The translations under genes were made by a program, and so were the position numbers. A stretch of DNA of 64,000 nucleotides. Source: CALBRZ01 sp964511065 (GTDB lineage Bacteria > Planctomycetota > Planctomycetia > Pirellulales > S012-138). The DNA lies in the NCBI GenBank assembly GCA_964511065.1, contig CAZEEG010000003.1, positions 1-64,000 of the forward strand, written 5' to 3'. The notes under the pieces were generated by a model. The model worked only from the letters and a program-made list of their open reading frames with translations. It was not told the DNA's origin and made no database searches. Numbering within the stretch: the first letter of the stretch is position 1; the number at the start of each line of letters is the position of its first letter. Of the stretch, positions 16,819 to 25,935 are shown one piece after another.

Positions 16819-19371
16819 CTATTCTGGTGCAGCTCCCCAGGCACCGCCCCATTCGCGACGCAGGTCGTGCAACAGGGCTTTCCAATCGGCCACCGGCCGC
16901 GAAGGCGGGTAGGGCTCCGGTTCCTCGGGCTGATCGGCCGTCCACACGATCTGAAACTGTCCCGACGGCAGAATCCGCCCCACCCTGGGTGTCTTGAAGG
17001 TGTGTTGGGTGGCAGGGTCGATGCGTACTTCGCCCTCGGGCGCCAACATGCGCTGGTTTCGCAGTGCTCGGCGAATCGCGGTCACATCGGTGGAACCGGC
17101 CTCCTCGACGGCCTTGGCCCACAACATGACTCCGATATAGCCGGCCTCCATCGGATCGCTGACCACCCGCTGCGGCCCATACCGGGCATGGAAGGCATCA
17201 ACAAACTCGCGGTTCTGCGGCGACTGGATCGACTGAAAATAGTTCCACGCCGCATAATCGCCCGCCATCTGCTCACTGTCCAGGTGCCGCAGTTCTTCTT
17301 CCTCCAGGCTGAAGGAAAGTGTCGGTACCTTCTCGGGCGTAACGCCTGCGGCCCGCAAGGCCCTGAAGAAAGCCAGGTTGGTGTCGCCGTTGATGAGGTT
17401 CAAGATCATGTCCGGGTTGGCATCGACGATCTGCTGCACCACGTTTTCAACGTTCAATGCTGCCGGTGGGACATACGCCTCGCCCACCACATCGCCGCCC
17501 CCTTCCTGCAACGTGTCGTGGATAACGGCACCACCCACGCGAGAAAAGACGTAATCCGATCCGACGATAAAGAACCGCCGCTTGCCCAATTTCTCCAGCG
17601 CCCAGCGAACGGCAGGGATGATCTGCTGGTTGGGTGCGGCCCCCGTGTAAAACACGTTGGGGGATTCTTCGATGCCTTCGTACTGGACGGGATAAATCAG
17701 CAGATGGTTCCGCTTTTCGAACTCGGGCACCACCGTCTTGCGGCTATCGGAGGTCCAGCAACCGATCACCGTAACCACCTGGTCCTCGTCCAGCAGCCGA
17801 AGGGCTTGGGCGGCAAACGTGGCGGGCGACGATCGCCCATCGCGAACGACCGGTTCAATCGGCCGGCCGAGCACCCCGCCAGACTGGTTCAATTGATCGA
17901 CGGCCAACAAAATGGCATCGACGACCGCCGACTCGCTGTTGGCCATGGCACCGGTAAGCGAGTGCAGCACGCCGAGCTTAATGGGCGGCCCGCTGGGAGT
18001 GATACCTTGACCTGGGGCCTGGGGATCGCCCTCGGGCGATTTGCTGCCGAAGTTGAAATACATCACGCCGGCCGCAATGGCGACCATTAGTGCGGCCGCC
18101 GCCCAAGGCCAGCGCCGCATGCTGCGCGGGCCATCGGGGCCTTGGGCAGTTGCTGATTCCACCGTTCCTGTCGCGAAACCTGTGCCGGCATTTGCCGCGT
18201 TGCCAGCCGCACCCGTCACATCATCCGATGACGATACCGGCAGCACCGGACCCGTTACGGTTGGTGCCAGCGCGGGGCTACTCCCGCCAGGCGAAAGGGC
18301 GGCCTGCTGGCCCGACTCACTGGGAAGCGGAATATGCGTTTGTCCAGAAAGCGCCGCAATGACAGCCTCAAGATCCGCCAGCATCTCCGCGGCCGACTGG
18401 TAGCGCTCGCCCGGGTGCTTGGCGGCGGCGCGTCGCACAATACGCGAGCACGCTTCCGGCAGTTGATTGCTGATGGAGCGAGGATCCAGCACGTCGCCAT
18501 GGCAATGGGCGAACATCACCTGCACCGTGCTTCCGGCTTCCTGGTAAGGATTGCTTCCGGTGAGCAGCGTGTAATAGGTCGCCCCGAGGGAATAGATATC
18601 CGTGCGGTGATCCAGCGGCCGCGCCTCGCACTGCTCGGGACTCATGAAGTACGGAGTCCCGACAATCTGCCCAGCCTTGGTGATCTGCTGCGAAGCGTCG
18701 AACACGCCCTTGGCCAACCCGAAGTCGGCCACCTTCACGGTGCCGTCGGCGGCCTTGAGCAGGTTTGCGGGTTTGATGTCGCGATGAATCATCCCCAAAG
18801 CGTGCGCGGCGGCCAATCCTCGGCAGGCATCGGCCACCGCCTTGGTAGCCTGGAGAACGGACAGTGGCCCTTGATCGAGATCATCAACGATGCTGCCACC
18901 AGCCAGAAACTCCATCACCAGGTAGTAACAGCCGGCTTCCTCGGCCACCTCGTAGATGGAGACGACATTTGGATGGCTCAGCTTGCCCGCCGCCTTGGCT
19001 TCGCCCAAGAATCGCTTCAGATTCTCGGCCTTGGCTGAGACTTCCTCGGGAAGAATCTTAATGGCGACATCGCGTTCGATGATGGGGTCGCGGCCACGAT
19101 AGACCACGCCCATTCCACCGGCGCCCAAGAACTCGGTCAGTTCGTAGCGGCCAAGGCGGCGTCCCGCCCATGCGAATCGCGAACCGGGGTCGCTCCGGTC
19201 AGTGCCAGAAGTCGACGCGGCCGATCCGCCATGAACCTGGGTGACGTCGCTGCCCGGGTTCTGCACGGCAGCTCCACCATCGTGCCCGGCGGCTGACTGC
19301 ATGTCGCGCGGCCCGTGGTCGCGGCTGGGATCGGGTGCCGGTTGTTCGGCACGTGGCTTTTCAGAAGTCAT
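16819..19371 (-). CDS. Ser/Thr protein kinase with UrtA-like periplasmic-binding sensor domain
   Basis: An 850-residue one-component receptor kinase. The kinase domain spans about 76-342: glycine loop LGAGGMGVVYRG, VAIK lysine at 105, HRDIKPAN (196-203), DFG (216-218) and GTPYFMSPEQ. A Ser/Gly/Ala linker leads to one membrane helix (WPWAAAALMVAIAAGVMYF, 421-439). Residues about 464-850 form a type I periplasmic-binding fold like the urea/amide-binding proteins UrtA/AmiC: IKLGVLHSLTGAMA, GGVLGRPIEPVVRDG, VVTVIGCWTSDSRK, then NHLLIYPVQYEG. The kinase should be cytoplasmic and the sensor outside the inner membrane. The ligand may be urea, a short-chain amide or an amino acid. The fusion of an ABC-type binding domain to a Hanks kinase is notable. 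Confidence 0.92.
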   Translation of the reverse strand: MTSEKPRAEQPAPDPSRDHGPRDMQSAAGHDGGAAVQNPGSDVTQVHGGSAASTSGTDRSDPGSRFAWAGRRLGRYELTEFLGAGGMGVVYRGRDPIIERDVAIKILPEEVSAKAENLKRFLGEAKAAGKLSHPNVVSIYEVAEEAGCYYLVMEFLAGGSIVDDLDQGPLSVLQATKAVADACRGLAAAHALGMIHRDIKPANLLKAADGTVKVADFGLAKGVFDASQQITKAGQIVGTPYFMSPEQCEARPLDHRTDIYSLGATYYTLLTGSNPYQEAGSTVQVMFAHCHGDVLDPRSISNQLPEACSRIVRRAAAKHPGERYQSAAEMLADLEAVIAALSGQTHIPLPSESGQQAALSPGGSSPALAPTVTGPVLPVSSSDDVTGAAGNAANAGTGFATGTVESATAQGPDGPRSMRRWPWAAAALMVAIAAGVMYFNFGSKSPEGDPQAPGQGITPSGPPIKLGVLHSLTGAMANSESAVVDAILLAVDQLNQSGGVLGRPIEPVVRDGRSSPATFAAQALRLLDEDQVVTVIGCWTSDSRKTVVPEFEKRNHLLIYPVQYEGIEESPNVFYTGAAPNQQIIPAVRWALEKLGKRRFFIVGSDYVFSRVGGAVIHDTLQEGGGDVVGEAYVPPAALNVENVVQQIVDANPDMILNLINGDTNLAFFRALRAAGVTPEKVPTLSFSLEEEELRHLDSEQMAGDYAAWNYFQSIQSPQNREFVDAFHARYGPQRVVSDPMEAGYIGVMLWAKAVEEAGSTDVTAIRRALRNQRMLAPEGEVRIDPATQHTFKTPRVGRILPSGQFQIVWTADQPEEPEPYPPSRPVADWKALLHDLRREWGGAWGAAPE

Positions 19372-19449
19372 CTGGGCACTGCCTTCTCGCCATCGGACGC
19401 TTTCTCTTCAATAACTCCGTTATACGGCTTCGTGGATGAAAGCGTTCAA

Positions 19450-19496
19450 TTTGAACGGTGCCCCATTTGAATGTACCCCACTTGCATGGTGCCCCG
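19450..19496. repeat. Three degenerate ~16-bp tandem units upstream of the kinase gene
   Basis: Units: TTTGAACGGTGCCCCA (19450-19465), TTTGAATGTACCCCA (19466-19480) and CTTGCATGGTGCCCCG (19481-19496). They lie 79-125 bp upstream of the kinase start, a plausible position for regulator binding sites, although simple slippage decay is equally possible. Confidence 0.55.
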
Positions 19497-19581
19497 CCTT
19501 TGGTCAGCAGGCAACAGCCGTAATCCCTCAGTGGCTACAGTAGCGCGGGCACGTGGCCCAGAATTGCCGCGCTAACAAACA

Positions 19582-19631
19582 ACCGCTGTCGCAGGCCATG
19601 ATAGCTGAGCTATTCGGCCTGCGACAGCGGT
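19582..19631 (-). terminator. Strong hairpin terminator downstream of the DUF1501 gene
   Basis: A perfect 16-bp stem: ACCGCTGTCGCAGGCC (19582-19597) with GGCCTGCGACAGCGGT (19616-19631). The 18-nt loop itself contains a nested ATAGCT-g-AGCTAT inverted repeat. On the minus strand the stem is followed by TTGTTTGTTAG, a T-rich tract. It lies about 160 nt past the DUF1501 stop and before the kinase promoter. Confidence 0.7.
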
Positions 19632-19788
19632 GGAGAGAGAGATTCTGGTAAGGGTTGGTGTCTGCGCCCGTCCCCGCGTGCATAAACGGTGTCTTTAACC
19701 GCACGGCTGGTAAAACCGCGGCACGCATGGTTGGCACCAGCCCCGCACCCCGCTGGTGCGAGGGGGTGGCACGTCCTATTGAGGCCAG

Positions 19789-21084
19789 TTACACCAGTTC
19801 TTGAATCACTTCGCGATTGTCGAGCAGGTATTGTGGCCGACCGTTGGGGTCTTGCAACGTGGCTTCGAGGTCCACGCCCAATTGACGGTAAACGGTCGCG
19901 AACACCTGCTGGAGGTTCACGGGCCGGTCTTGTGCTTCCTCGCCCAGGCGGTTGGTCGAGCCAATCACCTGGCCATGTCGCATTCCGCCGCCTGCGATGA
20001 AGAAGAAGGCGGCACGCGGCCAGTGGTCACGTCCTGCGCTCCCGTTGACGCGCGGCGTGCGACCAAACTCGCCGGACATCATCACGATGGTTTCATCGAG
20101 CATGCCGCGGGCGTCGAGGTCTTCCAGCAGGGCACTCAGTCCCATGTCCAGGGCGGGCAACTGGTCACGCATCGACTGGAAGTTGTTCGAGTGGGTATCC
20201 CATCCGCCCCAGGACAGGGTCACACAACGCACTCCGGCATCGACCAGGCGGCGAGCCAGCAGGAAGCGGTTATTGCCCGAGTACCGGCCGCCTTGCTGGA
20301 TGCCGTACCGCTCGATCAACCGTGGATCTTCGCGGTTGTAGTCCAGGGCGTTTGCCAGTTCGCCCGAGGTGATGACGGTAATGGCCCGCTCATTGTATGC
20401 ATCCATCGAAGCCATCATGCCGCCGCCGTCGATATCGCGACGGATGCCGTCCAATTGGGTCAGCAACTGGGCACGGTTGGCCAAGCGGTCCTCCGAAATC
20501 ATGGAAGACAGACGCAGATTCGCGCGGCCAGGGCCATCGGGACGGTAGGGGGCATAGATGCCACCCAAGAACCCCGGCTTGCCGAACCCGTCCAAGGCGA
20601 CGAAGGTGGGCGAACTGCCGTTCACCGTCCCCTGCAGCTTGGACATCACGGCGCCCACGCCGGGTCGACCGCCAATCGTTTCCAGCGAACGGACCGACCA
20701 GCCCGAGTCGGACTGCGTAGAATTGTGTTCGTCCCGCATACCGGTAATCGAGCGGACGATCGAGTAATGCTTGGCATTCTGGGCCAGCTTGGGCATCAAC
20801 TCACAGATTTCCATCCCGGGAACCGTGGTAGGGATGGGGCTGAACTCACCCCGAAACTCCTTGGGAGCCTTGGGTTTGAGATCAAAGGTGTCCATGTGGG
20901 TTGGACCACCGCCCAGGTAGATGTTAATCACCGCCTTGGCCTTGGCGGTGGTGCCCGGCCGTTGCGACTGGGCCCGGAGGATATCGGCCATGCTCAGACC
21001 GGTGGCCAGGGCACCGATCTTCAAAAAGCTGCGCCGCGAAACACCGTCACAGTACCGCTGCCGTTTGCCGTAAATGGTTATCAT
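19789..21084 (-). CDS. DUF1501 family protein (Tat signal)
   Basis: A 431-residue member of the DUF1501 family (alkaline-phosphatase-like superfamily), widespread in planctomycetes and usually encoded beside a DUF1549/DUF1553 cytochrome-like protein, which is absent here. The twin-arginine signal is SRRSFLKIGALATGLSM. Family landmarks are INIYLGGGPTHMDTFDLKP, GMEICELMPKLAQ, CVTLSWGGWDTHSNNF, and MMSGEFGRTPRVNGSAGRDH. Start ATG 21082-21084 has AGGA upstream; the longer frame is not supported. The biochemical function is unproven; export to the periplasm is expected. Confidence 0.9.
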   Translation of the reverse strand: MITIYGKRQRYCDGVSRRSFLKIGALATGLSMADILRAQSQRPGTTAKAKAVINIYLGGGPTHMDTFDLKPKAPKEFRGEFSPIPTTVPGMEICELMPKLAQNAKHYSIVRSITGMRDEHNSTQSDSGWSVRSLETIGGRPGVGAVMSKLQGTVNGSSPTFVALDGFGKPGFLGGIYAPYRPDGPGRANLRLSSMISEDRLANRAQLLTQLDGIRRDIDGGGMMASMDAYNERAITVITSGELANALDYNREDPRLIERYGIQQGGRYSGNNRFLLARRLVDAGVRCVTLSWGGWDTHSNNFQSMRDQLPALDMGLSALLEDLDARGMLDETIVMMSGEFGRTPRVNGSAGRDHWPRAAFFFIAGGGMRHGQVIGSTNRLGEEAQDRPVNLQQVFATVYRQLGVDLEATLQDPNGRPQYLLDNREVIQELV

Positions 21085-21479
21085 GGACGGAGATCCTGTA
21101 AGGCGGACGGATTGGAGGCGGGGGGAGCTCCGTCCGAACTCCACGGGGAAATTCATCGCTGGGGGTGGCCGCCCGCGCCCAGTACTTGCGGTGGGCCTTC
21201 TGCAACAGATTTGATTCCAATTGAAGAAAAGTTACGCGGCAGCAGAGGATAGTGACCGGCATTCGTGCCCCAGCGATCGCTCTTGCGGCACAGAACGTCG
21301 CCCCTGCGGTTGCGACAAGGCTTACCCACACGTCGCATTCAACGCGATTTAACCGACCTGCCTACACGCCACCGGGTCAGATCCCGCAAGCTCCTGCAGG
21401 CATCAGGCGGTGGCAGCGGCTCTAGAGAAACCTGAGCCCCCGCGACCCGATCGCTGCTTAGTATCTATTGCAAAGTGAC
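21085..21479. other. 395-bp intergenic region
   Basis: Between the small membrane protein gene and the DUF1501 gene, both on the minus strand. I see no gene, strong hairpin or repeat. Confidence 0.4.
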
Positions 21480-22088
21480 TTACAAATCTCGGGACGGCTC
21501 ATCCAGCCGGGTTTCATCCTTCAATTGCGCCAGAAGCGGCTGAAGATTCGGATCATCGACCAGCCATTCAATCAGGCGGTAACGGCCGATCCCATGCTGG
21601 GCCAATTGGCGGTTCAGGTCGTCAACGTGACGCAGGAATACGCCATTCGATGCGCGGACATTCCCGATGATGTAAATGAAAAGCGCGGTCAGTAGCACCA
21701 TCGGATAGGCCCACCAGCCGTGAACACCCAGGTTCGGTACGAACTCGTAGACGGCAGCCACCGCCGCTACGGCCAGCAGCAGCATGACAAATCCCCAAGC
21801 GCAGCCCGTGGCCCCCGAGATTTGTTGGTTGAGCGTCAGCAGAAAACCATATAGAGAAGGGTAGTCCTGCCGCAGCGTGGGATAAACTCCCACCTCAAAC
21901 TCATTGCCCGTTCGACGGACATAGCACACCGCGCCATCGTGCAACCGCGGCAACAGCGCCTGGGAGAGACGGAGCATCTCCCACTGATGGAGATCGGGTT
22001 CATTCGCGTGGAGGTCGGCCTCAAGCGGCTCGGTCGAAAACGATTCCGCCTGGCTCGGAGAATAGTCGGATTCCCGTTCGTTATTCAT
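21480..22088 (-). CDS. Hypothetical protein with two membrane segments
   Basis: A 202-residue protein from ATG 22086-22088 (MNNERESDYSPSQ). An acidic N-terminal stretch is followed by WEMLRLSQALLPRLHDGAVC, then YVRRTGNEFEVGVYPTLRQD. Two hydrophobic segments (GCAWGFVMLLLAVAAVAAVY and WWAYPMVLLTALFIYIIGNV) form a hairpin in the membrane, and a soluble C-terminal helix (LIEWLVDDPNLQPLLAQLKD) ends the protein. I do not recognise a family. It precedes the DUF1501 gene on the same strand by 395 bp, so co-transcription is unlikely. Confidence 0.65.
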   Translation of the reverse strand: MNNERESDYSPSQAESFSTEPLEADLHANEPDLHQWEMLRLSQALLPRLHDGAVCYVRRTGNEFEVGVYPTLRQDYPSLYGFLLTLNQQISGATGCAWGFVMLLLAVAAVAAVYEFVPNLGVHGWWAYPMVLLTALFIYIIGNVRASNGVFLRHVDDLNRQLAQHGIGRYRLIEWLVDDPNLQPLLAQLKDETRLDEPSRDL

Positions 22089-22255
22089 CCTGCTGCGACC
22101 TTCCTCCCGAGCACTCCAAGTGGGTCGGTCCGTGTGTTGCCCGTCCGTGCGCGGTCCAAACCGCACCGCGTGCAGCGGCGTCCTTGGCTACCCAGGTACA
22201 CCCGGCTTCGCACGGCGTACCGCGGCCGTAATCCGTTTCTGCGGTGCCGGCCTGA

Positions 22256-23002
22256 TTACTCGCCGTCGTTGGTTTGTAGTTGCGGTCGGACCAGTTTGGT
22301 CCATAGTTCATAGCCGGCCTCGCTGAGGTGCAGACCGTCAGCGGCCAGCAGTTCCTTTCGCGGCTTACCGTCGCTGCCGATCATGGGTTGATCGACATCG
22401 ACAAACGCTAGCCGATCATCGTGGCTTGCGGCCTCGGCAATCAGGGCATTTGCCTTGCGAACCTCTTTGATCAGTTCCCAACGGCGGATGCTCGGCTTGA
22501 TCGCGATATAAACAATTCGCGTCCGCGGCAGTTGCTGGTGGACCTTCGAGACGAACTTCTGATAGTCCTTCAGTACGCGCTGCGGCGTTTTCCCCCCGGC
22601 CAGATCGTTGTCGCCTGCGTACACAACCACGACGGACGGGCGATACGGCAACACAATCCGATCGGCGTAATGCACCGAGTCGATCAGGTGCGAACCGCCA
22701 AACCCCTGGTTGAGGACGGGCAGATCGGGAAAGCTCTTTTTCAAGTCCCAGCGAACAATGCTGGAACTGCCCACGAACACGATGCAATTCTCCGAGGGCG
22801 GATTCTGCCTGGCCGCCTGCTCCAGTTTGACGATCGTTTGCTCCCAACGCGTGGGCGGAAATTTCTGATCCAGTTCGGCGTCGCTGCTGGCGTCGTCTTG
22901 AGCCCGCGCCGCCGGGGATACCCACATTGCGGCTACCAGGCAGGTCGCCACCAGTCCGAACCATCGTAGTGGCAACCCATTGCCGCGCAACATGCCGATC
23001 AT
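22256..23002 (-). CDS. Secreted SGNH/GDSL-type hydrolase
   Basis: A 248-residue esterase-fold enzyme with a signal peptide (LVATCLVAAMWVSPAARAQ). The SGNH blocks are present: block I VFVGSSSI (Ser80 as nucleophile), block II NQGFGGSHLID (Gly), block III VVYAGDNDLAGG (Asn) and block V AADGLHLSEAGYELW (Asp and His). It probably removes acyl groups from a carbohydrate or lipid outside the inner membrane; the exact substrate is unknown. It is divergent from the EF-hand gene. Confidence 0.88.
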   Translation of the reverse strand: MIGMLRGNGLPLRWFGLVATCLVAAMWVSPAARAQDDASSDAELDQKFPPTRWEQTIVKLEQAARQNPPSENCIVFVGSSSIVRWDLKKSFPDLPVLNQGFGGSHLIDSVHYADRIVLPYRPSVVVVYAGDNDLAGGKTPQRVLKDYQKFVSKVHQQLPRTRIVYIAIKPSIRRWELIKEVRKANALIAEAASHDDRLAFVDVDQPMIGSDGKPRKELLAADGLHLSEAGYELWTKLVRPQLQTNDGE

Positions 23003-23306
23003 CTGGTCCCTTTCTGACTGTATCCCGATTCAACCGTTGGAGTTGTAACCCGCGCATGCATGATGGCGATCGTCGGCCGCAACCGTTGCATGCGCCCGTG
23101 GGCGAAGCCACCCCAAACAAGCCGCAACCGCGGTTTGTGGCCCCGCCATCATGCCCGTTGGCCTAGAATAACGGCCAATACCGCGAAACCAAAGCGATTG
23201 GCAGGGGTTTTGTAGATAGGAACCTTTGCGGCGGCCGTTGCGACCGCGGAACCTCGTTCCTCCACCATGCTTGCCTGTTGTCCCTGACCTACAAGGAGTT
23301 GCGATC
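23003..23306. other. 304-bp divergent region (SGNH hydrolase / EF-hand gene)
   Basis: Leaders of two divergent genes. The EF-hand gene has AAGGAG at 23292-23297. Nothing else recognisable. Confidence 0.4.
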
Positions 23307-24373
23307 ATGTCTGCTCAATGGCAAACCATATTTCTGCGTAGTGGTTCGGTGGCAGCGGCAGCCGTAGCCTGCTGCTGGCTGGTGACCGGCACGCAACTTC
23401 TGGCACAAGAACGGCCCCAACCGGATCCGGCGGCACTATTTGATCGGTTGGACGCGAACCAGGACGGCTTCGTCACTCGGGATGAAGTGCCAGACGAAAA
23501 CCGTCGGTTGCTGGGCCGTGTGCTCCGCGAAGGCGATCGCGATAGCGACGGCAAACTGACGAAGGAAGAGTTTGTCGCCGCATTCGCGCAGCGTCCTGAG
23601 CGCCGCCAGCGGCCCGATGCTCCCGAGGAACAGCGGCGGCAGCGCCCAGGTCAGCCCGGCGGAGTCGATCGCGAGGCGATGTTCCAGCGGATGGATCGCA
23701 ACAGCGACGGCAAGATCACCAAGGACGAGTTTCCCGAGCGGGCCACCCGGATGTTGGAAGCGGCCGATACCAACCAAGACGGCGTGGTGACCAAGGAGGA
23801 ATTCGTTGCATTTCAACCGCGGCGGCCGGATCGCCCCCGAGGCCCCGGGATGGGACCGGGTGCCGCGTTACTGCGCGCCCTGGATGCTGATGGCGACGGC
23901 AAGATTTCGGCAGAAGAAATCACTGGAGCTGCCTCTGCCCTCAAGAAGCTGGACCGCAACGGCGACGGTCAACTCACGCCCGATGAANNNNNNNNNNNNN
24001 NNNNNNNNNNNNNNNNNNNNNNNNNNNNNNNNNNNNNNNNNNNNNNNNNNNNNNNNNNNNNNNNNNNNNNNNNNNNNNNNNNNNNNNCTCTGCCCTCAAG
24101 AAGCTGGACCGCAACGGCGACGGTCAACTCACGCCCGATGAACTGGGTCCGCCGCCGGGAGCGGCCCGCCCAGGCGCTGGCCAAGTTTCACCCGGTGAGC
24201 GGTTCCGACAATTGGATGCCAACAACGATGGCAAGATCAGCAAGGACGAAGCCCCCGAACGGCTCCAGGCGGTGTTCGATCGCCTGGACACCAACCAAGA
24301 TGGCGCATTGACCCCGGAAGAATTGGGCCGCTTGCGCCGTGGCCGCGAACGCAGCGAACCGCAACCGGAGTGA
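23307..24373 (+). CDS. Secreted multi-EF-hand protein, split by an artefactual assembly gap
   Basis: Starts at ATG 23307 with AAGGAG upstream and a signal peptide (AAAAVACCWLVTGTQLLAQ). EF-hand calcium loops follow in series: DANQDGFVTRDE, DRDSDGKLTKEE, DRNSDGKITKDE, DTNQDGVVTKEE, DADGDGKISAEE, DRNGDGQLTPDE, then after the gap DANNDGKISKDE and DTNQDGALTPEE, eight in all. The 55 bases before the N run (23933-23987) are identical to the 55 after it (24088-24142). Collapsing one copy and the Ns gives an uninterrupted frame of about 303 residues to TGA 24371-24373; as written the frame is broken. Proteins of this type are common in planctomycetes and probably bind calcium outside the cell; function unknown. 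Confidence 0.85.
23988..24087. other. Assembly gap (100 N) flanked by an identical 55-bp sequence
   Basis: Bases 23933-23987 and 24088-24142 are the same 55-mer, which matches a de Bruijn k-mer overlap between adjacent contigs. The gap is probably zero length (contigs should be merged), or hides extra EF-hand repeat units collapsed in the graph. Confidence 0.85.
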
Positions 24374-24496
24374 GTTCGCACCGGCCACGTGCACTTGCCG
24401 CTGGTTAGAGTTCCATCAGGCGGTGCCTGACCTGCTGGCTCTTCTTACCATGGATACGAGGAGCGCGCAGTTACTCCGTTTCTCAAACGATCAAAG

Positions 24497-24534
24497 AACG
24501 AGCCACTGGCAACACGTGTCGCCAGTGGCTCGTT
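24497..24534. terminator. Bidirectional hairpin terminator between convergent genes
   Basis: A perfect 14-bp stem: AACGAGCCACTGGC (24497-24510) with GCCAGTGGCTCGTT (24521-24534), with a 10-nt loop. It lies between the EF-hand stop (24373) and the oxidoreductase stop (24565), which are convergent. On the minus strand CTTTGATCGTTTGAG follows; on the plus strand GACTTGAATT follows. Confidence 0.75.
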
Positions 24535-24564
24535 GACTTGAATTCCGAGTTGTTTCAACAACGC

Positions 24565-25935
24565 CTACGCTTCGATCTCATATCCCTTGCGGAATTCGCG
24601 GGCAAGGAAGGCGTTGGCCTGGGGATCGCCCACGATCTCGCGTTTGACGGGGTCCCAGGTGAGTTCCCGGCCCAGGCGCATGGCGATGTTGCACAGGTGG
24701 CAAATCTCAAGCATCCGGTTGTGCGACCACACGTCGGAGATCGGCTGCTTGCGCGACTGCATGCACTCGATGAAATTGACACTGTGGTTTTGAGGAATCG
24801 GGCCGCCGTACACGTCCTCAATCGCACCCTCGGGCAGCGGGTTCTCGGCCAGGTCCTCAACCGGCTTGCCGACAATCCGGCCGCGGTTGACGAAGAAGCG
24901 TCCCTTCGTTCCCTCGAACAGAATGCCATTGTCGCCCTTGCTGGTGATGATCATTTCAACACCACCGGGCATCTCAACCTGTAGCGTGAACTGCAAGGCC
25001 ACGTTGTAGCGGTCGTTGACCACCGGGTAACCGTCTTTGTATTCGCAGCCCAAGGTGTACTCCAAGGGCTTGATCTTGCTGGGGCCAGTATCCGTGGCTC
25101 CCAGGGCCCAACAGGCAATATCGACGTGGTGAGCGCCCCAGTCGGTGAGCTTGCCGCCCGCGTATTCGTGCCACTCGCGGAACGAATAATGGCAATTGCT
25201 GTAGAGGGGGACACCGCCGCCATAGCCTTCGCGAATCTGCGGCAACGCCCGATACTCCACCTTGGGGGCCGGCCCCAGCCAGAAATCCCAGTCCAGCCCC
25301 TGGGGCACCGGCGCCACGGGAATGCTGGGCGAGGGCCCCACGCCATTGATGCCGCAAGTAACTTTCTTCACGGTGCCAATCCGTCCGTGCTTGACCATGG
25401 CGATGGCCTGCAGGAAACGGTGACCACTTTCGGTGCGTTGCATGGTTCCAACCTGCAGAACACGACCGGTTTCCTTGACCACCTTTTCGAGCAGTTTGCC
25501 TTCGTCAATGGTGAGCGTAAGCGGCTTCTCGCAGTACACATCCTTGCCGGCGTACATCGCCTCCACGGCAATCTTGGTGTGCCAGTGATCGGGCGTGGCG
25601 ATCATCACCGCATCGATGTCTTTGCGCTCGAGAATCTTGCGGTAGTCCTTATAGGCGTCGGGCTTCTTGCCTTGCCGGGCTTCGGTCTTGGCGACGTTGT
25701 CGGCCAAAATTCCCGCATCGACATCGGCCAAGGCCGCGAAGTCGGCATGGGAAATGGTTTTGGAAGTGATGGCCCAGCCTTGATTGCGAAGCCCAATGGT
25801 GGCAAACACCGGCCGGTCATTAGCCGACTTGTAACCGAAGGCGCGATTTGCCGACGGCACGATGATGCTGGCAGCACCGGCGGCAGCAACTCCCTGCAAA
25901 AATCGCCGACGAGTCGTTTGATGCGTATTGGACAT
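24565..25935 (-). CDS. Gfo/Idh/MocA family oxidoreductase with Tat signal
   Basis: A 456-residue NAD(P)-dependent sugar or polyol oxidoreductase-like protein exported by Tat (TTRRRFLQGVAAAGAASIIV). The Rossmann region contains FATIGLRNQGWAI, a variant of the usual GxGxxG, and later VMIATPDHWHTKIAVEAMYA then GKDVYCEKPLTLTIDEG, the family EKP motif. The C-terminal domain carries GAHHVDIACWALG and the conserved LEICHLCNIAMRLGRELTWD. Tat-exported members are very numerous in planctomycetes and their substrates are mostly unknown. Start ATG 25933-25935 has GAGGA upstream. Confidence 0.92.
   Translation of the reverse strand: MSNTHQTTRRRFLQGVAAAGAASIIVPSANRAFGYKSANDRPVFATIGLRNQGWAITSKTISHADFAALADVDAGILADNVAKTEARQGKKPDAYKDYRKILERKDIDAVMIATPDHWHTKIAVEAMYAGKDVYCEKPLTLTIDEGKLLEKVVKETGRVLQVGTMQRTESGHRFLQAIAMVKHGRIGTVKKVTCGINGVGPSPSIPVAPVPQGLDWDFWLGPAPKVEYRALPQIREGYGGGVPLYSNCHYSFREWHEYAGGKLTDWGAHHVDIACWALGATDTGPSKIKPLEYTLGCEYKDGYPVVNDRYNVALQFTLQVEMPGGVEMIITSKGDNGILFEGTKGRFFVNRGRIVGKPVEDLAENPLPEGAIEDVYGGPIPQNHSVNFIECMQSRKQPISDVWSHNRMLEICHLCNIAMRLGRELTWDPVKREIVGDPQANAFLAREFRKGYEIEA

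Larger units (their letters stand above)
19372..19788. other. 417-bp intergenic region upstream of the kinase gene
   Basis: Contains three degenerate ~16-bp tandem units (19450-19496) and a long perfect hairpin (19582-19631), both listed separately. The kinase promoter is expected here on the minus strand. No gene seen. Confidence 0.5.

Noticed and set aside
16795..16860. tRNA-like start (AGCCAAGTGGCC) near the kinase 3' end
   Set aside because: No matching anticodon stem, T-loop or acceptor pairing, and it runs into the kinase coding sequence.
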